From the NCBI GenBank assembly GCA_007127695.1, contig SKYW01000280.1, positions 1-5,146 on the forward strand: a DNA stretch of 5,146 nt, read 5' to 3'. This document shows, in pieces, positions 1 to 5,146 of the stretch (positions within the stretch are counted from its first letter, which is position 1; each line of letters starts with the position of its first letter). Source of the DNA: Balneolales bacterium (GTDB lineage Bacteria > Bacteroidota > Rhodothermia > Balneolales > Natronogracilivirgulaceae). A model generated the notes under the pieces. The model was not told the DNA's origin, made no database searches, and saw only the letters and a list, made by a program, of their open reading frames with translations. The translations under genes were made by a program, and so were the position numbers.

Positions 1-16
1 CATTCATTCATTCATT
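1..16. repeat. (CATT)4 tetranucleotide repeat
   Basis: Four perfect CATT units open the window and end 28 bases before the lipoprotein start codon. The tract may continue to the left of the window. It lies in the presumed promoter or leader of the lipoprotein/app1 unit, where a change in copy number could alter promoter spacing. That role is only a possibility, because four units is short. No other promoter element can be defined in the 44 bases available upstream. Confidence 0.6.
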
Positions 17-44
17 CAGATTTTACACCTAACTGCACCTACTT

Positions 45-716
45 ATGCACAGATTTTTCGCCTGTATCCTGATTGCCTTGTTCGTGATCTCATGCAACGA
101 CGCCCCGGAGCCCGCACCAGATCCCGCATCGGATCCCGAACCCCTTGCCGATCCCCAGGAGCCTGGTTTGCTGGAGTACGAACCGACTGCGGATACGCCG
201 GATGCGCGGGACCTGTTCTTTCAGCGGCTGGCCGAACACTGCGGTGAGGCCTATCCCGGCGGACTCACACTGGAGCCCGAGGGGGATGAGATGCTCACCG
301 GCACCGAATTGCTCATCGCCCATTTCCGGGAGTGCGATGAGCACCAGGTGCGGATTCCGTTTCATATTGAGCTGGAGGAGGACGAGGATTGGGACCGGTC
401 GCGGACCTGGATATTCACCCGGCACGAAGATCGGCTTGAGCTGCGCCACGACCATCGCAAACGCGACGGAAGCGAGGACGACGTGACCATGTACGGTGGG
501 TTTTCGGTGGGAGAGGGCACCCCCGTTCGCCAGGAGTTTGAATCGGTGGCACGCACGGAGGAATCCGGCTACTTCCGCGGATGGCGCATCGAAATCGTAC
601 CCGGTGAGCGCTACACCTACGGCACCATCCGGGATACCAGCTGGAGCTGGCGCGTCGATTTTGACCTTTCCGAACCGATGGACGAGCTGCCCCCGCCGCC
701 ATGGGGGCACGAATAA
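45..716 (+). CDS. Uncharacterised secreted lipoprotein
   Basis: This is a 223-residue protein with a clear lipoprotein signal. Residues 2-13 are a short charged then hydrophobic stretch, and the lipobox VISC has its acceptor Cys at residue 17. Residues 18-40 form a Pro/Asp/Glu-rich, low-complexity linker, typical of a lipoprotein tether. The globular part (about 52-215) is acidic and Trp-rich. Distinctive patches are RSRTW (118-122), LRHDHR (133-138), a DG..D.D.T.YGG run (141-152) and a Trp-rich strand near 199-208. Cys66 and Cys97 could form a disulfide. The patches resemble a conserved family of secreted proteins of unknown function that I recall from several phyla, so I do not assign an activity. 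There is no good Shine-Dalgarno before the ATG, and the start is supported by the signal peptide. The stop is 6 bp before the App1-like gene, so co-transcription is likely. A minus-strand open frame opposite it is a shadow. Confidence 0.85.
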   Translation: MHRFFACILIALFVISCNDAPEPAPDPASDPEPLADPQEPGLLEYEPTADTPDARDLFFQRLAEHCGEAYPGGLTLEPEGDEMLTGTELLIAHFRECDEHQVRIPFHIELEEDEDWDRSRTWIFTRHEDRLELRHDHRKRDGSEDDVTMYGGFSVGEGTPVRQEFESVARTEESGYFRGWRIEIVPGERYTYGTIRDTSWSWRVDFDLSEPMDELPPPPWGHE

Positions 717-722
717 GGCACC

Positions 723-1850
723 ATGTCAAAGACCACCCATCGACATTTCATCATCACCGGGTTGCTCCTGCTGGCATTCACGGTCAGCGGTTCATGGAAC
801 AACCTCACGACGGCTGTTCGGGTCGACATCAAAAATGTTACTTTTTACCATGCATACGGGTATCTGGACGGTGACCAGTGGGTAATCCCCATGAAGGTCT
901 ATGTCAGCGAGCCCAGACCCATCCAGGAGCGGGCCATCACCGCGTTGGTCCGGCGCTGGTACGATCTTGATGAGCAAGAAACGGAGATCTTCCAGTCACG
1001 CATCAGCGCGTTCATCGCCGACAGTGAATTTCGGGAGGAGGTTGTTTTTGTGTTCGATGACGATTCCGAAGGGGAGGAGTTCCGATTCTTTTCCGAAGAC
1101 GGCACCCCACTCCGGACCAATCTGAACGGCATTAAAAATGGTACGATCAGCCTCAGCAGAGAAAGGGCGGAACAGCTGCTGACGCAGCAAAATTCGAGGG
1201 ATGGATGGCTGACGATCCGGGCCGTCTCCGAAGAGCATGAAGGCACGGGGCGCATCCGGCTGATACCACCGTACGGAATTTCGGTCATTTCGGACATTGA
1301 CGATACCGTCAAGATCACCGAGATGCCGGCCGGTATCCAGATCGTGCTTCGAAACACTTTTTTCAAGCCCTATCAGGCGGTTCCCGGAATGGCGGCTTTG
1401 TACCAGCACTGGCACGATGCCGCCTTCCACTATGTGTCCGGCACGCCGCGTCAATTTTTCAATCCTCTCAAGGAGTACCTGTTCCATGAGGATCAGGGCT
1501 TCCCGCCCGGGTCGATGCACATGAAAAATGTGCAGAAGAACTTTCTGAGCTCGGAAACCTGGGGGAACATAGGTGAGCTGCTTATCAACGATGACTACAC
1601 CTTTAATCAGAAAAGCGGCCAGATTGCCGACATCCTGGAAGCTTTTCCGGAACGCCGGTTCATCCTGGTGAGTGATTCCGGGGAAAGGGATCCGGAAATA
1701 TACCGGGAGTTGATGCGTCGCTTTCCGGAGCAGATCGAAAAGGTGTACATTCGGGATGTGATCAATGACCGGGAGCGCAACCCGGAGCGGCTGGAAGGAA
1801 TGGAGATCATCCCGGCCCGGACTGTTACCCGCGGGGTGTCGCAGTTCTGA
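723..1850 (+). CDS. App1-family (DUF2183) phosphatidate phosphatase-like protein, exported
   Basis: This 375-residue protein has the App1/DUF2183 catalytic domain, a HAD-like fold related to lipin/LNS2. In yeast App1 the domain removes phosphate from phosphatidic acid. Visible motifs are the nucleophile motif SDIDDTVK (190-197; Asp191 and Asp193), the Ser-containing motif FHYVSGTP (235-242), a conserved Lys in FNQKSGQI (Lys297), and the acidic motif LVSDSGERDPEIY (315-327) that normally helps bind Mg2+. All the expected catalytic elements are present, so it looks active. Residues 8-24 are hydrophobic and look like a signal peptide or N-terminal anchor, placing the enzyme outside the cytoplasm. 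Residues 30-180 are the N-terminal region that usually precedes the domain in bacterial members. A short AAGG lies just before the ATG, and the gene follows the lipoprotein by 6 bp. The substrate is inferred from the family; another phospho-lipid or phosphoester is possible. Confidence 0.92.
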   Translation: MSKTTHRHFIITGLLLLAFTVSGSWNNLTTAVRVDIKNVTFYHAYGYLDGDQWVIPMKVYVSEPRPIQERAITALVRRWYDLDEQETEIFQSRISAFIADSEFREEVVFVFDDDSEGEEFRFFSEDGTPLRTNLNGIKNGTISLSRERAEQLLTQQNSRDGWLTIRAVSEEHEGTGRIRLIPPYGISVISDIDDTVKITEMPAGIQIVLRNTFFKPYQAVPGMAALYQHWHDAAFHYVSGTPRQFFNPLKEYLFHEDQGFPPGSMHMKNVQKNFLSSETWGNIGELLINDDYTFNQKSGQIADILEAFPERRFILVSDSGERDPEIYRELMRRFPEQIEKVYIRDVINDRERNPERLEGMEIIPARTVTRGVSQF

Positions 1851-1860
1851 ACGTGAAGGG

Positions 1861-1965
1861 CCGCATTTCGGGATAGTAGAGGATGCGAAAGTGGTCGGTT
1901 TCGATCTCCTTGAAATCGAAGGTCTCGTACTGGATTTTGTTGCGACCGAATTGCTGTGCGTCAAG
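1861..1965 (-). pseudogene. N-terminal remnant of a large secreted TolB/peptidase-MA-like protein
   Basis: Read on the minus strand, 35 consecutive codons encode a segment that begins LDAQQFGRNKIQYETFDF and continues through ETDHFRILYYPEMR. I recognise this as the sequence just after the signal peptide in large (often about 1000-residue) Bacteroidota-type secreted proteins. Those proteins carry a peptidase-MA-like and/or WD40/TolB-like propeller region and typically read FG-NKVQY-DF followed by ETEHFDIYYY. The frame stays open from the TGA at 1999-2001 to the TAA at 1825-1827, but it has no ATG, GTG or TTG before the motif. The signal peptide start is missing, and the family similarity stops where app1 begins. 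It is therefore a both-ends-truncated relic wedged between two intact convergent genes, not a functional gene. The family call is from memory of the motif; a chance match over about 30 residues is unlikely. Confidence 0.62.
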
Positions 1966-1975
1966 GGCAGGGACG

Positions 1976-1997
1976 GTGATCCCGTTCAGGGGATCAC
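1976..1997. terminator. Perfect 8-bp hairpin at the yajQ stop codon
   Basis: GTGATCCC (1976-1983) and GGGATCAC (1990-1997) form a perfect 8-bp stem with a 6-base loop. The right arm contains the yajQ stop codon (1994-1996). It lies between convergent genes, so it could end transcripts from yajQ and, less directly, from app1. No strong T-run follows on either strand, so it is either a weak terminator or a hairpin that protects mRNA 3' ends. The structure is seen directly; the role is inferred. Confidence 0.45.
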
Positions 1998-2482
1998 TTC
2001 ATGTTCACATATTGCAGCGGGACGGAGAAGTCTTTGGATTTGAGCATCTGGATCACCTCCTGCAATTCGTCGATTTTCTTGCCGGTCACCCGCACCTGGT
2101 TGTCCATGATGGCGGGCTGCACCTTCAGTTTGGTCGCCTTGATCTCCTTGACGATTTTTTTCGCCGTGTCGCGATCGATGCCCTCGCGGATGGATGCGCT
2201 TTGCTTTACCGCACCGGATGTGGTGCCCTCCTCATCGCCGTATTCCAGCACTTTCGGGTCCAGTCCCCGCTTGATGAAATTCCGGGTCAGCATCTCGCGG
2301 ACCGCCTTCAGTTTCATGTTTTCGGCGGCGAGCAGGTCGATGCGGCTGGTCTTTTTCGAAAAATCGACTTCGGTATGAAGTCCCCGGAAATCATAGCGCG
2401 TGCTGATCTCCTTGAGGGTGTTGTTGATGGCGTTGTCGATTTCCTGTGCGTTGAGCTCGTTGACGATATCGAATGATGGCAT
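1994..2482 (-). CDS. yajQ: YajQ family nucleotide / cyclic di-GMP-binding protein
   Basis: This 162-residue cytoplasmic protein matches the YajQ/DUF520 family along its whole length; the E. coli protein is about 163 residues. Family hallmarks are the start MPSFDIVNE, the RYDFRG motif (29-34), a Lys-rich helix with KRGLD (71-75), AKKIVKEIK (107-115), and RVTGKKIDELQ (131-141) leading to the closing PLQYVN (155-160). The fold is two ferredoxin-like halves. Members have been reported to bind nucleotides, and a Xanthomonas member binds cyclic di-GMP and works with a transcription factor, so a regulatory role is possible. The conserved MPSFDIV fixes the start. No clear Shine-Dalgarno is visible upstream. 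It is intact and sits 88 bp downstream of the beta-lactamase-like gene on the same strand, with a terminator-like hairpin between them, so it probably has its own promoter in the AT-rich gap. Confidence 0.96.
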   Translation of the reverse strand: MPSFDIVNELNAQEIDNAINNTLKEISTRYDFRGLHTEVDFSKKTSRIDLLAAENMKLKAVREMLTRNFIKRGLDPKVLEYGDEEGTTSGAVKQSASIREGIDRDTAKKIVKEIKATKLKVQPAIMDNQVRVTGKKIDELQEVIQMLKSKDFSVPLQYVNMK

Positions 2483-2527
2483 GGCAGTTATTTATCGGTT
2501 TTTTCGTGATTTTCTGACCTTAGAAAA

Positions 2528-2557
2528 CTATCTGATTTCATAGGTGAGATCAGATGG
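2528..2557 (-). terminator. Terminator-like hairpin after the serine hydrolase gene
   Basis: On the minus strand CCATCTGAT pairs with ATCAGATAG (nine pairs, one of them G-T) around a 12-base loop, and the right arm is followed by TTTTCT. The hairpin starts 13 bases after the hydrolase stop codon. This is the layout of an intrinsic terminator, though the stem is AT-rich and so probably weak. A second small hairpin (TTTTCT 2510-2515 with AGAAAA 2522-2527) overlaps its T-run and lies in the leader of yajQ. Confidence 0.5.
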
Positions 2558-2570
2558 CTATAAATATACT

Positions 2571-3983
2571 TCACTTTCGCTCAAACAGAAACTCCATGCC
2601 TGCCTGGAACAGCGTAAAACTGCGGTACTCACCCGCCTCGTCGGCATGAAATTCCATGACCAGTCCGGCCGGATCGAACCGGAACCTTGTTTCGCTGGCG
2701 GCATCCAGTGTAATCGCCCCCTGACCTGTCGCCTCGACCATGAGGTTCCCCTCTTCCTCCCAGATGCGGATTTCCAGCGGGATCTGTCCCGACGCATACG
2801 TGCCGGCCAGTGATCGCAGATGCTCTTCTGGAAGAGTTACGGTTTCAAGATCGGACAGTTCCACCGGTTTGCCTTGCGACGCATCCAGCAGGGTAACCAG
2901 CAGGCTGTTGTTTGACCAGGCTATGGCATTGGCCGTGAGCGCGATGTAAAGATCCTCATCGGGGAATGCCACTAGGTTGGACTGGAACCCGTCAATGCCG
3001 CCGGAATGTCCGAAACCGGTTTTATCGTGGAAGACATAATGCATCAGCCCCATGCCGTATCGGTCCTTCAGTTGCGTCATTTTTTCCAAGCTGGCGGGCC
3101 CAAGCACCTTCCCGTTGAACAGCGCATGCGCAAACCGTACCACGTCCGTCGGCGTCGACATCAGCGCACCTGCGCCGTGGGGGATGCTCATGTCGGTTTC
3201 GGGCTGCTTTTCCCATCCATCCGAATAGCCGTACGAGTAGGAGTAGGATTCGTTGCGATCGGCGGATATCTGCATGCCGTAGTACGTATCCTCCAGGCCA
3301 AGCGGACCGGTGATACGGGCTTCCAGCGCCTCCTGATAGCTCATGCCGGCCACATCCTCAATGATAAACCCCAGCAGTACGTAATTCGAATTGCTGTACT
3401 CGGTCCGGGAGCCCGGCTCGAAGTGCAGGTCGTAGCTGCGCATCAGCTCCAGCAGCTCGTTGCGTGGTTTTGGCTCGGTCATCCAGCTGGTGTATTCGGG
3501 GTCGCTGGTGAAACTGAACAGACCGCTGCGGTGGTGGAGCAGCCTGGTGAGCGTGATCTGATCGGCCGCCGGGAAGCCGTTGAAGAAGTCGGACAGCGGC
3601 TGGTTCAGGCGCAGTTTGCCCTCTTCGGCCAACTGCAGGACAAGCGCGGCGGTGAAGACCTTGGTGATCGAGCCGATGTGATAGCGGGTGCGGTCGGTGT
3701 TCGGGATCTGCTGCTCGACGTTAGCCAGTCCCACCGAGCGGCGGTACACGATCTCACCGCCCGAGAGCACCGCCACCGAGCCCATGAACCGGTTATGGTG
3801 GTAAAGATGGTCGAAAAAGGCATCGAGTTCGGATGCGGGAAAAACAGCAGGTTCAGGATTCTGGTCCGTAACATAAGTGGCGATCCCGCTGTGGCCAAGG
3901 GCCTTGTTCTGGAACAGCAGCAGAAGCAGCAGAAGGAAGAGGGCGGCCGGAAATGCAATCAGGCGGAGGACGGAGTTGCGCAT
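2571..3983 (-). CDS. Exported serine beta-lactamase-like hydrolase (S12 / class C type)
   Basis: This 470-residue protein belongs to the beta-lactamase-related serine hydrolases (Pfam Beta-lactamase; MEROPS S12 type), which include class C beta-lactamases, D-Ala-D-Ala carboxypeptidases and esterases. The three active-site motifs are present: SITK (Ser105-Lys108) in YHIGSITKVF, YSN (Tyr196-Asn198), and HSG (326-328) in place of KTG. Ser105 is the expected nucleophile. Residues 7-24 are a Leu-rich signal peptide or anchor, so it acts in the periplasm or at the envelope. The motif GAGALMSTPTDVVRFAHAL (270-288) is typical of the fold. After about residue 385 there is an extra C-terminal beta-rich domain beginning LRSLAGTYASG, similar to the lipocalin/DUF3471-like tails of these proteins. 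HSG instead of KTG is more common in esterases and peptidases than in true antibiotic beta-lactamases, so resistance should not be assumed. The substrate cannot be told. It has a 198-bp gap upstream. Confidence 0.93.
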   Translation of the reverse strand: MRNSVLRLIAFPAALFLLLLLLLFQNKALGHSGIATYVTDQNPEPAVFPASELDAFFDHLYHHNRFMGSVAVLSGGEIVYRRSVGLANVEQQIPNTDRTRYHIGSITKVFTAALVLQLAEEGKLRLNQPLSDFFNGFPAADQITLTRLLHHRSGLFSFTSDPEYTSWMTEPKPRNELLELMRSYDLHFEPGSRTEYSNSNYVLLGFIIEDVAGMSYQEALEARITGPLGLEDTYYGMQISADRNESYSYSYGYSDGWEKQPETDMSIPHGAGALMSTPTDVVRFAHALFNGKVLGPASLEKMTQLKDRYGMGLMHYVFHDKTGFGHSGGIDGFQSNLVAFPDEDLYIALTANAIAWSNNSLLVTLLDASQGKPVELSDLETVTLPEEHLRSLAGTYASGQIPLEIRIWEEEGNLMVEATGQGAITLDAASETRFRFDPAGLVMEFHADEAGEYRSFTLFQAGMEFLFERK

Positions 3984-4005
3984 AAGGGTTCGGGCTGGAT
4001 GGAAA

Positions 4006-4051
4006 GGGCGCGTGGTTTTTTTGTGCCCTGTGTATGTTCACGAAAAACCAC
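4006..4051. promoter_or_regulatory. Inverted repeat in the leader of the serine hydrolase gene
   Basis: GTGGTTTTT (4012-4020) and AAAAACCAC (4043-4051) are a perfect 9-bp inverted repeat with a 22-base spacer. It lies 29-68 bases upstream of the hydrolase start codon. An alternative smaller pairing is GGGCGC (4006-4011) with GTGCCC (4023-4028), one pair being a wobble. The two cannot form together. It could be a regulator-binding palindrome or a leader hairpin. I see no convincing -10/-35 or Bacteroidota-type promoter here, so the function is unassigned. Confidence 0.4.
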
Positions 4052-4135
4052 CTTCACTCGTGAGTATACGCTGTTCATGTACTGTTGGTTTCAGCTTGGA
4101 ACCGGAATCCTTTCAATTTCTGGATACGATGCTGG

Positions 4136-4189
4136 CACTACTACTGCACTACACCTTCAATACTCCTTCACTAGTACTGCGCTACTCCT
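4136..4189. repeat. ACT-rich imperfect direct repeats
   Basis: A G-poor stretch holds short, partly overlapping repeats. TACTGC(A/G)CTAC occurs at 4142-4152 and 4175-4185, CACTAC at 4136-4141 and 4147-4152, CCTTCA at 4154-4159 and 4165-4170, and TACTCCT at 4161-4167 and 4183-4189. It covers the stop codon of the propeller gene (4182-4184). No transposon ends are visible. It may simply be low-complexity drift past the end of the gene. Confidence 0.45.
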
Positions 4190-5146
4190 GGGCGGGCTCT
4201 CCGGGCAGCGGTCTGAGTGGACTGAAGTTTATGCCATCGGGTTCCCTGCCGGATGTGAAATGTCCGGCTATTGTCATGGTTTCCAGATCGATGATGCTCA
4301 CTGCGTCGGAACGGGTATTGGCTACATAGGCGGTACTGTTGTCGGGCACCACGAGTCCGATCGGGATGGATGAGCCCTCGAATTCCGAAAAGTAGCGTGT
4401 TTCGTCGACACCTTCCGGCACCGGCGGTGTCAGGGTGATGGATGCGACGAGCTCTCTGTTCGACGCGTCAAATACGCCGATGTCACCCGACCGGGCGTTG
4501 CTGACCAGGAAATACCTGCCGTCCGGCGTGAATTTTCCGCGAATGGGGAAATCTTCGCTCACAATGGTTTCCAGCACTTCCAAAGATTCGGTGTCGATGA
4601 TGGCTATGGTGTTGTCAGCCCGGTTGGTGACCCAGGCTTCGTGTCCCTCCGGGTGCACATCGATGCCTTCCGCTCCTGCTCCGCTGTAGACCTGTGCAAG
4701 CAGCGCTCCGCTCTCCAGGTCGAACACGGTCACGTTGCCGGTGCGGATACTGGGCACGAAAGCACGGGTGAGATCCGGTGTTGCGGCTACCATGTGCGAA
4801 ATATCCTGTTCCGTGTTGAGTGCCCGGACCACCTCGCCGCGGACAGCATCCACAACCAGCAGTGTGCGGTTGCCCTCGGTGGTGACCAGCACACGGTCGG
4901 TGTCTCCCATCCACCAGAGACCGTGCGGACGCGTATGTTCGCCCAGGTCGATGGTACGGACCAGCGTGCCGTCAAGCACATCATAGACGGAGAGGGTGTT
5001 GCCCGTCGCCTCCCGGTCGCCGTAATTGGTCACGACGGCAATACGTCCGTCCCCGGAGACCTCTACTTCATGCGGTTCCCTTCCGGTGGGAAGCACAAGA
5101 AGGGTTTCCCCGCTTTCACGGTCAATGAAATGGATGTCGTCACCGC
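4182..5146 (-). CDS. YVTN / lactonase-like beta-propeller protein, 5' end outside the window
   Basis: The visible 320 codons run in frame from the right edge to the TAG at 4182-4184, so the N-terminus is missing. An internal GTG at 5094-5096 is not the real start, because the upstream codons continue the repeat pattern (DDIHFIDRESGETL). The protein is a series of about 40-residue blades of the YVTN type. Each has an alternating strand with a G.I.V.D motif followed by a P.G...YV.N-like strand, for example WVTNRADNTIAIIDTESLEV and AYVANTRSDAVSIIDLETMT. Roughly six to seven blades are visible, the number expected for a closed seven-blade ring. Related proteins include 6-phosphogluconolactonase-like and surface-layer YVTN proteins. 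No catalytic residues allow a choice, so binding or structural roles are equally likely. A longer loop (PPVPEGVDETRYFSEFEGSS) interrupts the regular repeats before the last blade. Export cannot be judged without the N-terminus. Confidence 0.88.
   Translation of the reverse strand, partial: GDDIHFIDRESGETLLVLPTGREPHEVEVSGDGRIAVVTNYGDREATGNTLSVYDVLDGTLVRTIDLGEHTRPHGLWWMGDTDRVLVTTEGNRTLLVVDAVRGEVVRALNTEQDISHMVAATPDLTRAFVPSIRTGNVTVFDLESGALLAQVYSGAGAEGIDVHPEGHEAWVTNRADNTIAIIDTESLEVLETIVSEDFPIRGKFTPDGRYFLVSNARSGDIGVFDASNRELVASITLTPPVPEGVDETRYFSEFEGSSIPIGLVVPDNSTAYVANTRSDAVSIIDLETMTIAGHFTSGREPDGINFSPLRPLPGEPAQE

Noticed and set aside
90..710. Minus-strand open frame (206 codons) opposite the lipoprotein gene
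   Set aside because: The plus-strand frame has a lipobox and ordered acidic linker and fits an operon with app1. The antisense frame is a shadow.
996..1964. Minus-strand open frame (322 codons) opposite app1
   Set aside because: App1 has full catalytic motifs on the plus strand. The antisense translation has no domain character and is in a different frame from the gene remnant at 1861-1965.
1883..2476. Plus-strand open frame (197 codons) opposite yajQ
   Set aside because: yajQ is unmistakable on the minus strand, and the antisense product has no family features.
2561..2570. TATA-like AT-rich run as a yajQ promoter
   Set aside because: AT-rich sequence is present, but no paired -35 or Bacteroidota-type TTTG element at the right distance could be found, so no promoter is called.
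2571..3983. Antibiotic-resistance beta-lactamase call for the serine hydrolase
   Set aside because: The family includes many esterases and peptidases, and the HSG motif with a C-terminal extension does not support a specific resistance role.
3006..4373. Long plus-strand open frame (455 codons) opposite the serine hydrolase gene and the propeller gene end
   Set aside because: It is antisense to a protein with clear active-site motifs, crosses an intergenic region, and its translation has no recognisable domain. Long antisense frames are expected opposite GC-rich genes.
5094..5096. GTG as the start codon of the propeller protein
   Set aside because: The frame remains open to the window edge, and the codons before the GTG continue a normal propeller blade, so the gene begins outside the window.

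Overview
The window is a GC-rich bacterial chromosomal segment of about 5.1 kb with five protein-coding genes and one small gene remnant. Most starts have little or no Shine-Dalgarno sequence. The gene set includes a Pro/Asp-linker lipoprotein, a YajQ protein, a class C beta-lactamase-like hydrolase, a YVTN propeller, and a fragment with the FGRNK-Q-Y-F-F motif common in Bacteroidota-like secreted proteins. Together these suggest the Bacteroidota/Rhodothermota/Balneolota group. That placement is an inference from protein character, not a database result.

Layout: positions 45-1850 (+ strand) hold a two-gene unit. An uncharacterised lipoprotein is followed 6 bp later by an exported App1-type (DUF2183) phosphatidate phosphatase-like protein. 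Positions 1851-1993 lie between convergent genes. They carry, on the minus strand, a roughly 35-codon in-frame piece of a much larger secreted protein that lacks a start codon and most of its body, plus a perfect 8-bp hairpin at the yajQ stop codon. Positions 1994-2482 (-) hold yajQ. An 88-bp AT-rich gap with a terminator-like hairpin follows. Positions 2571-3983 (-) hold a serine beta-lactamase-like hydrolase with a signal peptide and an extra C-terminal domain. Positions 3984-4181 are a 198-bp intergenic region with an inverted repeat and an ACT-rich imperfect repeat. From 4182 to the right edge (-) lies a YVTN/lactonase-like beta-propeller protein whose N-terminus is outside the window.

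How the genes work together: only the lipoprotein/App1 pair looks like a functional unit. Both products appear to be exported, which would place a lipid-phosphate hydrolase and a membrane-anchored partner on the same side of the membrane. The three minus-strand genes are separated by gaps of 88 and 198 bp and need not be co-transcribed. I see no insertion sequence, tRNA, rRNA, CRISPR array or defence/toxin system. The most unusual items are the gene remnant between app1 and yajQ and the paired exported lipoprotein and phosphatase.
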